64,000 nucleotides of DNA from Streptomyces sp. YPW6 (GTDB lineage Bacteria > Actinomycetota > Actinomycetes > Streptomycetales > Streptomycetaceae), in contig NZ_CP076457.1 of the NCBI RefSeq assembly GCF_018866325.1, forward strand, positions 3,507,001 through 3,571,000, in the 5' to 3' direction. The notes beneath the pieces are model-generated. The model was not told the origin of the DNA, did not search any database, and saw nothing but the letters and a program-made list of their open reading frames with translations. Positions 27,932 to 36,416 of the stretch are shown piece by piece; position 1 is the first letter of the stretch, and the number at the start of each line of letters is the position of its first letter. The translations under genes were made by a program, and so were the position numbers.

Positions 27932-28720
27932 CTACGCGTAGTGCTCCAGGAAATCATCAGTCACGAGATTCCTAAAGGCCCTGTAAGCCCCGTCAGCCAG
28001 TTCTCTAACTCGTGCGCTCACACCAGCAGGTGAAAAATCTTCCGAATTGTCAGTAAATGAATCCAAATCAAGGACCCAGCTGTCAGACGGTAGTGCAGGG
28101 ACACTCGGCTCGACGGTTCCCCTCGCGGGAATCCAGCCTGAGCGAATCAGCATTCTGTCCACCCCAAGTTCGAAAAGTGACTCACTGAGGGATTGAACTA
28201 GGTTAGCTGATTCGCTTCTTTGCGAAACCGCCCATCCGCCAAGCATTTCGGGCCTGAAGAATTTGTTAACCCTCAAGAGGGATTCACCCGAGATCTGATT
28301 GATGTAGCGAATTCCGATTCGATCACAGAGAACAGGCTCTGCCACATCGACTAGCGCATTAAGAACAGAGTGGAGCCTTGCGCAAAAGTCATCCCGAGAG
28401 ACGTACTTGGAAGTCTCCAGAGACACAAACCCATCGGAGAATGAAACCTGCCACTCTCGGCTCTTATCCTGTAGCTGCCAGATCATATCGCGACCAGGTT
28501 GCTGCATTACACCTTGAGGCGTAATGACCAAGTTGATGCCGGACTGCTGTCGAGCAACTGGGTACGTGGCCTTCAGTAGCCGACTAAAGCGGTGCTGCCC
28601 ATCTGATAGCGCCAACTCAGACACTGAAGGGAACCGCACCTGCGCCAGCACACGTGTCAAGGGCGCCCGGGTCAGCGGCACCTCGATCGCGGGCAAGTCA
28701 CCGAACAGTCCGTCTCCCAT
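27932..28720 (-). CDS. TIGR04255-family protein
   Basis: 262 residues. The N-terminal EVPLTRAPLTRVLAQVRFPSV segment, the central WQLQDKSREWQVSFSDGFVSLETSKYVSRDDFCARLHSVLNALVDV stretch and IGIRYINQI fit the sporadically distributed TIGR04255 family, whose role is unknown and which often occurs in variable genome regions. It is first of three low-GC genes on the minus strand. The stop is close to the next start, indicating one transcript. A defence or stress role is inference from context. Confidence 0.7.
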   Translation of the reverse strand: MGDGLFGDLPAIEVPLTRAPLTRVLAQVRFPSVSELALSDGQHRFSRLLKATYPVARQQSGINLVITPQGVMQQPGRDMIWQLQDKSREWQVSFSDGFVSLETSKYVSRDDFCARLHSVLNALVDVAEPVLCDRIGIRYINQISGESLLRVNKFFRPEMLGGWAVSQRSESANLVQSLSESLFELGVDRMLIRSGWIPARGTVEPSVPALPSDSWVLDLDSFTDNSEDFSPAGVSARVRELADGAYRAFRNLVTDDFLEHYA

Positions 28721-29027
28721 ACTTCACACTCTACTTCACAGTGCTAGCGGACGCACCCGGTGCAGCGACACTGGGCCCAAGTGTCGCTTTTGTGAGTCCT
28801 TCAGCCTTTGGGGTCTTTGCGCAAGCAGGCATACCCGGTCCTCCAGGGGCGAGGACACTCTCCGGTGCACAACACGCACAGCCAGCCCTGCCATCCACTG
28901 GCGCACCCAAGTGGCACCAGGACCAAGGGACGACAGGGGTCACTCCCGGTTCCCATCGAAGGGAGGGCGGGAGCTGCAGGTAACGTTCCACCTGATAGGA
29001 GTGCTTGCGCTCCTTCACTACATGTGG
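28721..29027. other. Gene-free left flank of att copy 2
   Basis: No gene seen. It lacks the 128-bp arm found before the other att copies, so this end derives from a different element. The promoter of the three-gene operon must lie in its left part. Confidence 0.5.
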
Positions 29028-29071
29028 TTCCCAAGCTCAGAACCCGAGTTCGATCCTCGTCACCCCCTCCA
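29028..29071 (+). repeat. att copy 2, most divergent intact copy
   Basis: 40 of 44 positions match the tRNA-Gly 3' half; three of the four changes are compensating-type T-arm or acceptor changes that look like an attP variant rather than random decay. The following about 55 bases also match the DNA downstream of the real tRNA. Confidence 0.85.
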
Positions 29072-29075
29072 TGAC

Positions 29076-29940
29076 TCAGGCCCCGGTCGTCGACCCGGGC
29101 CTTGATTGTTGTCTGGACCTGTCTAGGTGTCGCGTGCCAGATGCCTGCGATTCCGCCGCCGTGCGCCGTGCCCGTACAAGCTGGTCGAGGCCGGCGGCCA
29201 CCTCCCGCTGCCGGTCTGTGTCGGAGTTCTGGTAGATCAGCGCGGCCCGCTCGGTCGACTGCCCCGCTCGGACCGTCGTGTCCTTGGGGGTGGCCCCGGA
29301 ACGAGTTGTAAGCGCGTTCCCGGTGTGCCGGAGGTCGTAGAGGCGGAAGTTCTCCGGCAGGCCGACCTTGGCCCGCGCCTTGCTCCACTTTCGCCCGAAG
29401 GTGGAGCGGCGGAACGGCTTCCCCTTCTCCCCCACGAACAGCAGTCCGTCCGGACCCTTCTCCGCGTACCAGTCGAGATGCCGCCGGAGGTCGTTTCGCA
29501 GAGAGGCCGGCAGAACGACGAGCCTCTTCCCGCTTTCGACTTGGTCGGGCTTTCCGCACGCTTGCCGGTGGTCAGCTCCGGAGCGGCCTTCCTGACGCGC
29601 ACGGTGAGGTCGTCCAGGTCGACATCCTTGCGTCGAAGCTCTACCTGTTCCTCCGGGCGGAGAGGCCCGTACGCACCGAGGAAGACCATCAGCCGCCAGC
29701 GGGGCCCGAGCACGTCGGCGAGCGCGTCGCCCTGGTCGACGGTGGCGACGGGGCGTTCCGCCGCGGTTTCCTCTCCGGCGCCCCGGATACGGCAGGGGTT
29801 GCGCCGGATCAACTCGTCCTCGACGGCCGTCTCCAGGATGGCCTTGAGGAGCCGATATCTCTTGGCGACGGTGGTCTCGGCCCCCATGCGGTCAGCCGTT
29901 CAGATCGCCAGGACCGCGCGATCCACGCTCGTACAGCGTC
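29076..29940 (-). pseudogene. Tyrosine integrase, truncated and frameshifted
   Basis: Two overlapping minus-strand frames make up one integrase. The upstream part (MGAETTVAKRYRLLKAILETAVED to ELTTGKRAE) and the downstream part (LLFVGEKGKPFRRSTFGRKW, then YDLRHTGNALTTRSGA and ALIYQNSD) join if one A is restored near 29540. The catalytic Arg (LRHTG) and Tyr (IYQ) are there, but the usual GH is GQ (RAGQST). The N-terminal DNA-binding region is missing. Its 3' end abuts att copy 2, the normal place for a tRNA-targeting integrase. Not expected to be active. Confidence 0.85.
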
Positions 29941-30049
29941 AGACTGTGGGCTCTACCAGACCGATCCTGTGCCCCAATCTGTGTCATAGGTGCCGGGTAG
30001 CCTGCCCGAGTAGGCGCCGACAGCGGACCCCACATCAGCAGGAGGCATC

Positions 30050-30904
30050 TTGAGCGAGAGCAGCCGCGGCGTAATCTATGTCCTTGCGAATTCCCTTATT
30101 CCTGGAGTTCTGAAAATCGGCCGCACCGCAAGAGAGTCAAGTGAACGTGCTAAAGAAATCTCAAACGCAACCGGCGTGCCAGCAGAGTATGAAGTTATAT
30201 ACGACCAGGTTGTTAGCGATGCTAAAGCCGCAGAGAAGGAGCTTCACTCGCTACTACGATCGAGTCGCGTAAACCCGCGCCGGGAGTTCTTCAAAATTTC
30301 AATCCGTGAAGCGATTCGCCACGTGCAGCAAATTTGCGATCAGTATAAGGTTAACGAAGCGCGGGAAGCAGTCGAGATAGACGCTCTCCCAGCGCTCGAA
30401 GATCGCATGCGCCGATGGCTTCGGCGAGATCTCGTAGCGGTCAGGTTTGTGCAATACCCAGATCTCTGTCTCGTGAAATGGACAGTCCAGCCAGACCATC
30501 GAAAGATCGCAGCATTCGAAAATATTTTTGACCTGGCCGTTTTTGGGGAGATTCGAGACCGATGCGAACAGGATCGCAGGCGCCATCATGATGAGCCTCA
30601 GTGTGAAGCAGGCGTCTTTTGCCCGACCCACTACTCCCCCAAAGAAAATTTTGAACAGCTCCTCGAGCTAGACCCGTACTCGATGATCATGACAGGTCTC
30701 GAAATCCTCACCACCGAGGCTGCAGACTACGTCGCAGAACTATGGGAGAAGCGTCGAATCGAAGCGCCCCTGCGTCCCGGGTGGAGCATCGTGGGGGTCA
30801 ATTACTCCATGATGGGACCAGAAGAAGAGTGGCGTGAACTCCTCGCAAGGCGCGGAATTCCAGATAGATCCATGGATAATGACATCGAAGTAGCCTCCGG
30901 ATGA
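30050..30904 (+). CDS. T5orf172 (GIY-YIG-like) domain protein
   Basis: 284 residues, low GC. The N-terminal 95 residues match the T5orf172/MUG113 domain, a relative of GIY-YIG nucleases: GVIYVLANSLIPGVLKIGRTARESSERAKEISNATGVPAEYEVIYDQVV, with AEKELHSLLRSSRVNPRREFFKI. The remaining 190 residues are unrecognised, with Cys/His at ECEAGVFCPTHY. TTG 30050 has AGGAGG just upstream. It is the only intact gene in its att-bounded segment; a nuclease role in defence or mobility is possible but unproven. Confidence 0.75.
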   Translation: MSESSRGVIYVLANSLIPGVLKIGRTARESSERAKEISNATGVPAEYEVIYDQVVSDAKAAEKELHSLLRSSRVNPRREFFKISIREAIRHVQQICDQYKVNEAREAVEIDALPALEDRMRRWLRRDLVAVRFVQYPDLCLVKWTVQPDHRKIAAFENIFDLAVFGEIRDRCEQDRRRHHDEPQCEAGVFCPTHYSPKENFEQLLELDPYSMIMTGLEILTTEAADYVAELWEKRRIEAPLRPGWSIVGVNYSMMGPEEEWRELLARRGIPDRSMDNDIEVASG

Positions 30905-30987
30905 AAATTACCTCATCTCGACAGATGGGAAATGGGGAACCTTGAAACGGAGCCAACAGGCGAATAGTTCAGGATGCCTGGCTTATA

Positions 30988-31115
30988 ACCTCAACGACTC
31001 GCACCACTGTCACGCTTCCTAGCTCCCAATTGGCGAAGCTCCGCAAGCTTACAGACAACGTCTCCGGCTATACCGCGTAAGCGGCAGCCCGCCAGATCCG
31101 GCAACAGCTGCTGGG
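30988..31115 (+). pseudogene. Remnant of a vapB-like antitoxin gene
   Basis: Translation gives STTRTTVTLPSSQLAKLRKLTDNVSGYTA, a stop at 31078-31080, then AAARQIRQQLLG. This is the counterpart of the intact antitoxin at 32849-33097, so a full vapBC unit once stood here. Confidence 0.85.
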
Positions 31116-31124
31116 CTCTTTAGC

Positions 31125-31302
31125 GCGATACGGGACCGGTCACCGGGCAGACGGCCACGGCGGCGGCAAATCTCGGCAGAACTGCTGAAGGCGCCGGATT
31201 GTACGGTCCCCCGAGACTGCGCTGGGCCAGCCGAGACCGGCCGCCTACTGGCCTAGCAACGACATGCCCAAGCTCCGAGGAACCCGCATCATCCCCCTCC
31301 AC
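31125..31302 (+). pseudogene. Remnant of a vapC-like toxin gene
   Basis: Blocks of the intact toxin gene at 33094-33495 can be aligned in order: the GTCACCG...GCGGCAA region, a gap, and the 3' end GACATGCCCAAGCTCCGAGG followed by CCGCATCATCCCCCT. Internal deletions destroy the frame. Confidence 0.75.
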
Positions 31303-31358
31303 CCCGTCGGCTCACCCAGAACACACACCTTGGTGGGGTCCGTTGCACTGCCGACCTT

Positions 31359-31486
31359 CGTGCCCCTTCTGTGCCCATCAGAGCGGACAACAGCGGTTAG
31401 ATACGGCTCCCAGGGACCGGGGCCCACCCACCTGCAACATGCAAAGGTGCAGGTGAGGGCCCTTCTACTAGGCCAAGCACCGCTGA
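31359..31486 (+). repeat. 128-bp left arm of att copy 3
   Basis: Homologous in sequence and exact length to 33537-33664, 34886-35013 and 50406-50533, and to the 124-bp 53026-53149. Shared blocks include GTGCCCA, GAGCGGACAACAGCGG, GATACGGCTCCCAG and the terminal CCGCTGATTCCC. Confidence 0.85.
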
Positions 31487-31528
31487 TTCCCAAGCTCAGA
31501 GCGCAAGTTCGATTCTCGTCACCCGCTC
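31487..31528 (+). repeat. att copy 3
   Basis: 41 of 42 positions match tRNA-Gly 3' half; identity ends after CGCTC. A terminator-like hairpin (31536-31547 with 31551-31562) follows, the counterpart of the tRNA terminator. Confidence 0.9.
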
Positions 31529-31715
31529 TTTGATGAAGGCCCCGGTCAGCGACCGGGGCCTTCACGTTTTCCCGGAAAGCCGCCCAGGTGCGCGCCACCT
31601 TCAGTCCGTCGTGCCGGGAAACCCCTGACTGCCTCTATGGAGAGGGCGCAGAAGGCAGCGCGCCCGGACGCACAAGGCACCTAAACTTCCAGGAACATCG
31701 CGTGGTGGGGTGGAG

Positions 31716-32702
31716 ATGCTTGGACCAGGGCGACGAGACCGGCAGCGGGAGCTCGAGGCCGAAGTGACGTCCTTGGGCGAGATGTTGGCCGAGCACACCT
31801 TCGTTCCGGGTGACCCCGGAACACCGCCGAAGGCGCTGGATGACTGGGAGCGCGCCCTCGACGCGTACGACGCCGCTTCTCGTGCCCTGCACCGCCGCAG
31901 ACAGAAGAAGGTCGTTCCGCATCTCCTACAGGAGGGCCTGACCGCACTGGTCGACCTGGAGGCCCGTGTCGCCGGCTCACCGATACCTCGGCGGTTTCCG
32001 CCCTGCTTCTTCGACCCGCGTCACGGGCAGTCGACCACGGAGGCCAGTTGGGCTCCACATGGCGGCGCGAAGCGCCTCATAGCCGTGTGCGCGGCCGACG
32101 CGGTACGGCTCCGCGAGGGTTCGCCTCTTCTGCCCAGCGGGCATGTCACAACGGCAGGAGAGTCCGGTGAACCACCCCCGCGCCCCGGGGGTGATCTCTC
32201 CAACCCTTGGCTGATCGGGCTGTTCGTGCTGCTCTTCGGCTACGCGACCGCCCTCCTAGTCATGGGTGACATGACAGGAGCGATCCTGGCCGTCACTGTG
32301 GGCGGGACTGTCGGCGGAGTGGTCCTCCTCTCGGCACTTTTCGTCTGCAGCGCCTCGATCGACCTGTGGGCGCTGATACATCGGGGCCATCGGACACAGG
32401 CGACGTTCGCTCGGTCGACACACGGTCGACACAGGGCTCATGAACACGTCTACGTGCTCACCGACGCCTCCGGCCGACGGCGTGAATCCATACAGCGGGC
32501 GTACAGCGGAGCCGCAAACCCCTCACCCTCCCGGACCGTCTGGTACCTACCGAAGGCGGATGGCAGAGGCAAGGCATTGAGCGCCTGGTCCCCCCTCTGG
32601 CTTCCTCTCCGCATTCTCGTCGGACTGCCGTTCCTGCTTGGTAGCACTGCTATCACCCTGTACCTGATCCCGGGACGGCTGATCTCGATCCTCCTTTTCT
32701 GA
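31716..32702 (+). CDS. Membrane protein of unknown function
   Basis: 328 residues. A cytoplasmic N-terminus rich in charged residues (RRDRQRELEAEVTSLGEMLAEHTFVPGD, DDWERALDAYDAASRALHRRRQKK) precedes two adjacent membrane helices (LIGLFVLLFGYATALLVMG and GAILAVTVGGTVGGVVLLSALFVCS), a DUF3592-like loop (THGRHRAHEHVYVLTDASGRRRESIQRAYSG) and a last helix pair at the C-terminus. Function unknown. ATG 31716 or GTG 31710 may be the start. It is the only cargo besides vapBC in this 2.1-kb segment. Confidence 0.7.
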   Translation: MLGPGRRDRQRELEAEVTSLGEMLAEHTFVPGDPGTPPKALDDWERALDAYDAASRALHRRRQKKVVPHLLQEGLTALVDLEARVAGSPIPRRFPPCFFDPRHGQSTTEASWAPHGGAKRLIAVCAADAVRLREGSPLLPSGHVTTAGESGEPPPRPGGDLSNPWLIGLFVLLFGYATALLVMGDMTGAILAVTVGGTVGGVVLLSALFVCSASIDLWALIHRGHRTQATFARSTHGRHRAHEHVYVLTDASGRRRESIQRAYSGAANPSPSRTVWYLPKADGRGKALSAWSPLWLPLRILVGLPFLLGSTAITLYLIPGRLISILLF

Positions 32703-32824
32703 CTGCCGCACCCGCCTCGCCTCGCTTTGGCAGGGAAGTGAGCACCGGCCAACCGGCCCGCACGGCGCTTGCCCTTGAAGCTCCTCCTGATCTGAGTTTC
32801 GCGGAGGCGTGCACCCCTCCGTGC

Positions 32825-32840
32825 GCATACTCCAGTATGC
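32825..32840 (+). promoter_or_regulatory. Inverted repeat upstream of vapBC (candidate autoregulatory operator)
   Basis: GCATAC-TCCA-GTATGC is a perfect 6-bp inverted repeat ending 8 bases before the antitoxin ATG at 32849. TA complexes usually bind such repeats to repress their own promoter. The closeness to the start suggests a short or absent leader. Confidence 0.55.
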
Positions 32841-32848
32841 TTGGATCT

Positions 32849-33097
32849 ATGTCCTCAACGACTCGCATCACCGTCACGCTTCCCAGCGACCAGGTGGCGG
32901 AGCTTCGCAAGCTCACGGACAACGTCTCCGGCTATGTGGCGGAGGCCGTGGCCCGCCAGATCCGGCACCAGCTCCTGGGCGACGACCTCCGCCGCCATGA
33001 GGAAGAACACGGCTCCTTCAGTGACGAGGAGCTCGCTGCGGCTCACGCGAAGATCTTCGGCTCCGCCAGATCCTCCCAGGACGCGGACGCCGCGTGA
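32849..33097 (+). CDS. VapB-like antitoxin
   Basis: 82 residues. The N-terminus MSSTTRITVTLPSDQVAELRKLTDNVSGYVAEAVARQIRHQLLGDDL is a ribbon-helix-helix type DNA-binding domain; the C-terminal acidic RRHEEEHGSFSDEELAAAHAKIFG should wrap the toxin. The stop overlaps the toxin start (GTGA), giving coupled translation. ATG 32837 is an alternative start. A degraded copy lies at 30988-31115. Confidence 0.85.
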   Translation: MSSTTRITVTLPSDQVAELRKLTDNVSGYVAEAVARQIRHQLLGDDLRRHEEEHGSFSDEELAAAHAKIFGSARSSQDADAA

Positions 33098-33495
33098 GCG
33101 AGCGCATCGAAACCGTCGTCCTGGACTCGGAAGGACTCTCCGCCTGGATCGCACAGGACCGCAAGCTCCTCGCGATGCTTCAGATCTTCCACGACATGGG
33201 AGCCGACCTGGTGATCGGGGCGAACACCATCGTGGAAGTAACCCACTCCCGCACCAACATGCCCCGCCTGAACTGGGCCCTGTCCCGCATCAAGGTGGAG
33301 CCCGTCACCGAACAGGCGGCGAAAGCGGCAGCGGAGCTCCTCAAAGTCGCCGGACTGCACGGGCACAAGTACGCCATCGACGCCACGGTCGCCGAGGTCG
33401 CGCTCCGCCAGCCGAAACCCGTCGCCCTGCTGACGTCCGACAGCGATGACATGACCAAACTCTGCGGCAGCCAAGTCCGCATCATCCCCCTGTGA
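33094..33495 (+). CDS. VapC-like PIN-domain toxin
   Basis: 133 residues. PIN fold with acidic metal ligands at VVLDSEGLSAW (Asp), NTIVEVTHS (Glu), GHKYAIDATVAEVAL (Asp) and LTSDSDDMTKLCG (Asp). PIN toxins cleave RNA, often tRNA or rRNA. The GTG start overlaps the antitoxin stop. The stop is 41 bases before the conserved 128-bp arm of att copy 4. The 3' end of this gene survives as remnants at 31302 and 52972, each next to another arm. Confidence 0.88.
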   Translation: MSERIETVVLDSEGLSAWIAQDRKLLAMLQIFHDMGADLVIGANTIVEVTHSRTNMPRLNWALSRIKVEPVTEQAAKAAAELLKVAGLHGHKYAIDATVAEVALRQPKPVALLTSDSDDMTKLCGSQVRIIPL

Positions 33496-33536
33496 CCAGT
33501 GCACCCGCCCGGAGCGCGCGTCGCACTGCCAGCTCG

Positions 33537-33664
33537 CGTGCCCCATCCGTGCCCAGCAGAGCGGACATCAGCGGTCAGATACGGCTCCCAGAGACCGGGA
33601 GCCATCCACCTACCCAATCCGAAATCGCAGGTCAAAGCCCCTCCAACAGCGTAAGAACCGTTGA
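33537..33664 (+). repeat. 128-bp left arm of att copy 4
   Basis: Same length and order of blocks as the arm at 31359-31486, beginning CGTGCCCCATCCGTGCCCAG. Upstream similarity extends about 25 bases further in the vapC-type segments. Confidence 0.88.
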
Positions 33665-33708
33665 TTCCCAAGCTAAGAGCGCGAGTTCGATTCTCGTCAC
33701 CCGCTCCA
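33665..33708 (+). repeat. att copy 4
   Basis: 43 of 44 positions match tRNA-Gly 3' half, including CCA. A GC-rich hairpin follows (AGCCCCAGGCCAGCGGCC/GGGGGCT). Confidence 0.92.
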
Positions 33709-33805
33709 CATGAAAGCCCCAGGCCAGCGGCCGGGGGCTTCTTCGTTCGGGGCACCTTGGATGCGTCCGGTCGGCTTCGGTGGCCTCTCCCTGGATAATC
33801 GACGT

Positions 33806-34153
33806 ATGGCATCACAGCCCAGTCTTTCCGATCTCCGCCGTGCCAAGTTCGCCCGCCGGACGCCCGCAGCACTCTCCGAGCTTGTCGGCCCCGAGCACGG
33901 CACGGTGCGCCTGCCACTTCACCTGGCATGGTCGGGGCTGACCACGTTCGACCTCGACCAGCCACGGCTACGGATGAGCTACTACCGCATCGTGTTGGCC
34001 GAGGGCCAGCACGACGACCTGATCCAGTACCTCAACCGCGGCCTCCTCGTCAGCTTGTGGCCCACGCTGCGCACACTGATCAGCCGTGATGTCCGTGAAG
34101 TCTGGGAGCACGCCTTCGACGAGCTGGCTCACAGCGCCCAGGCTGCTGCGTGA
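33806..34153 (+). CDS. Probable antitoxin partner of the nucleotidyltransferase
   Basis: 115 residues, no recognised domain. Helical C-terminus (YYRIVLAEGQHDDLIQYLNRGLLVSLWPTLRTLISRDVREVWEHAFDELAH) and a basic N-terminus (SLSDLRRAKFARRTP). The stop overlaps the GTG of the next gene (GTGA). In AbiEii-type systems the upstream coupled gene is the antitoxin, so that role is inferred. GGATAATC about 13 bases before the ATG could be a -10 box, implying a very short leader. Confidence 0.7.
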   Translation: MASQPSLSDLRRAKFARRTPAALSELVGPEHGTVRLPLHLAWSGLTTFDLDQPRLRMSYYRIVLAEGQHDDLIQYLNRGLLVSLWPTLRTLISRDVREVWEHAFDELAHSAQAAA

Positions 34154-34821
34154 ACCTCACCGATCTGCACCGTCGCCTGCTGGCTGATGTACTCGCCGTG
34201 GGCGGTGCCTACCCTCTGGCGCTTACCGGCGGCTACGCAGTCCAGGCACACGGCCTGGTCGACCGCCTCAGCCAGGACCTCGACGTTGCGACCGAGAACC
34301 CCGATCGCATGGAGGACATTGCCGCTGCCGTGCGCGCCGGCCTGGAACAACACGGGTGGCAGGTCAGCGCTCTGGAAACAGACCCGCTCTCCGCACGCCT
34401 GATCGTCACCGATCCCATCAGTCACGAAGAGTGCGAGGTCGACATCCTCAAGGAAGCGCTCTGGCGACCGCCCGTACACACCGACCACGGACTGGTGCTG
34501 TCCCTCGAAGATGTCGTCGGGACCAAAGTCCGCGCACTCTTCGACCGCGGACTCGCCAGGGACCTGATCGACGTACAGGCTGCCGCGAACCGCTGGAGCC
34601 ATGTCGAACTCGAAGAGCTCGGTCGACGCCACGCCCGCGACTCCTTCGAGCTGAGCGAGCTCCAAGCGCGGTTGACGGGAGTTGACTGGATCGACGACAC
34701 GGAATTCGCCGCCTACGGACTCGACGAACAAGCGATCACCGGGCTGCGCCAGTGGGCACAGGCATGGGCCACCGACATCGGCGAACGGCTCCAAGAGCTG
34801 GAGAGTCCGCACGAAGACTGA
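34150..34821 (+). CDS. AbiEii/AbiGii-type nucleotidyltransferase (toxin)
   Basis: 223 residues. The nucleotidyltransferase core is shown by LALTGGYAVQAHGLVDRLSQDLDVAT (GG and DxD metal ligands) with the later acidic strand CEVDILKEALW and LSLEDVVGTKVRALFDRGLARDLIDVQAA, the segment typical of this family. Characterised relatives block growth by modifying tRNA ends. It is translationally coupled to the preceding gene and lies 64 bases before an att arm. Decayed copy of its 3' half at 50205-50400. Confidence 0.85.
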   Translation: MNLTDLHRRLLADVLAVGGAYPLALTGGYAVQAHGLVDRLSQDLDVATENPDRMEDIAAAVRAGLEQHGWQVSALETDPLSARLIVTDPISHEECEVDILKEALWRPPVHTDHGLVLSLEDVVGTKVRALFDRGLARDLIDVQAAANRWSHVELEELGRRHARDSFELSELQARLTGVDWIDDTEFAAYGLDEQAITGLRQWAQAWATDIGERLQELESPHED

Positions 34822-34885
34822 TGGGCGCATGGAGGCCAGATGCGCTCAGCACGGTGCACGCCAGGTCACTCGGCTCACGCACGGC

Positions 34886-35013
34886 CGTACCCCATCCGTG
34901 CCCAGCAGCACGGACAACAGCAGTCAGGTACAGCACCCAGAGACCATGGCAACCCCAGCTTCCGCGCAGGAAAGCACAGGTCAGAGCCCTTCCGGGAACT
35001 CAAACACCGCTGA
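34886..35013 (+). repeat. 128-bp left arm of att copy 5
   Basis: Begins CGTACCCCATCCGTGCCCAG and ends CACCGCTGA; especially close to the arm at 50406-50533 (shared AGAGACCATGGC and CCCCAGCTTCC blocks). Confidence 0.88.
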
Positions 35014-35055
35014 TTCCCAAGCTCAGAGCGCGAGTTCGATTCTCGTCACCCGCTC
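35014..35055 (+). repeat. att copy 5
   Basis: All 42 positions up to CGCTC match tRNA-Gly; the flank then reads TTTGATTGAGGCC, nearly the same as att copy 3. A terminator-type hairpin follows. Confidence 0.92.
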
Positions 35056-35460
35056 TTTGATTGAGGCCCTGGTCAGCGACCGGGGCCTTTCTCGTTCTCT
35101 AGACCCCTTGGGGCTGGCGTGCCATTCGTGTGCCATGCCGAGGCGCTGGCCGGCTCCGCATCCGCTACGGACGACGTGCGGATCTTCACCAGGGCCTGCT
35201 CGAACTGGCTTGTGGGTCTTCGCTCCGCTTGTGGCCGGCGTGATGCTGCTCGCTCCCTGCGTGTGGGGGCACAACCACGCGGCCGGCCGACCCTGGTCGG
35301 CACCGACGAGCAGATGCTCCAGCTCCTGGAGCCATATGCCGCGGGCAGCCCGGCTCATCCTGTCGTCGCCTGCCCCACCGCAGGGCACTCCGGGCGCCGC
35401 ACAGCCGCCTCGGTCGTATGGCGGATCTCCGCGACCGATGGGGGGCTACAGGGAGGAGGG
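35056..35460. other. Gene-free stretch between att copy 5 and ltrA
   Basis: No supported gene. A direct repeat GTGCCAT at 35119-35125 and 35130-35136 lies where integrase arm-type sites would be expected, but this is only a suggestion. Confidence 0.4.
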
Positions 35461-36416
35461 TTAGGCGGTGGCGGTGTCGATCGGCTGTCTCCAGACGAGC
35501 ACGGCGACGGTGCCCGCGAGGATGACCGCGGTGAGAGCGAAGGGGACGGGGGTCAGGGGGTCGATCAGGATCAGGAGGCCGGCCAGGGGCAGGACGGTGT
35601 TGACGACGCGGTCGGCGCGCGGCCTGATCGCCAGGGCCCAGATGCCGAGGACGAACACTGCCAGAGGGATCGTGTAAGAGAGCGATGCCCAGGGCTGGTG
35701 GAGGTCGCTGTGCCCGGTGAGCACGTCGATCTCGACCTCGATGCCCGCGGAGAACGCACCGGCGGCGGCGAAGATGAAGAAGTGGCCGTACCCATAGGCC
35801 AGGGATCGGGAAAAGCTTGAGATGGCGTGATGGTGCGGTGGCCAGAAGTAGATCCACCACAGGGCGGCGGTGGAGACCAGCGTCAGTGCGGAGACGCCGA
35901 TCAAAGGCGTGAGGTGGTCGGTCTCGTGGAGAGCCTCGATGATCGCGTTGGCCGACGCGAGCAGGCTCTCGCCGAGCAGGATGAGGGTGAACAGGCCGTA
36001 GCGCTCGGTGATGTGGTGCGGGTGCCACGGGGTGGAGCCGGTGCGCTCGGCGACGATCGGCACGGCGAGTTCGGCGCCCACCAGGGCGACGAGGGCGATG
36101 AAGAACGTCGATTCCGGCAGCAGCAGGGAGGCAAGCCAGAGTAGTTGGACGCCGGTGATGCCGCCGGCGTAGATGAGCGTGGCGCGCCGGGCCTTTCCGG
36201 CGGAGCGGGAGGCGCGCAGCCACTGGGCGACCAGGGCCAGGCGCATGACGACGTAGGCGAGGATCAGCACCGAGTAGTCGTGGTCCTCGAAGGCCGGTTT
36301 GATCCCTGAGGCGAGGACGAGCACGCCGCCCATCTGCACGATGGTGAGCACCCGGTAGAGCCAGTCGTCGGTGTCGAAGGAGGTGGCGAACCAGGTGAAG
36401 TTCATCCAGGCCCACC
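35461..36416 (-). pseudogene. ltrA, 3' portion, split by the serine-recombinase element
   Basis: The frame starts at WAWMNFTWFATSFDTDDWLYRVLTIVQMGGVLVLASG and runs to a stop at 35461. It is the C-terminal 80 percent of a low-temperature-requirement A family membrane protein with several hydrophobic helices and the HHITERYGLFTLILLGESLLA motif. The first 72 residues are at 45016-45235. Joining the halves gives one continuous protein of about 390 residues, so the element interrupted a complete gene. Confidence 0.92.

Noticed and set aside
35119..35820. 233-codon plus-strand frame across att copy 5 flank and the ltrA end
   Set aside because: It runs antisense into ltrA and lacks any motif.
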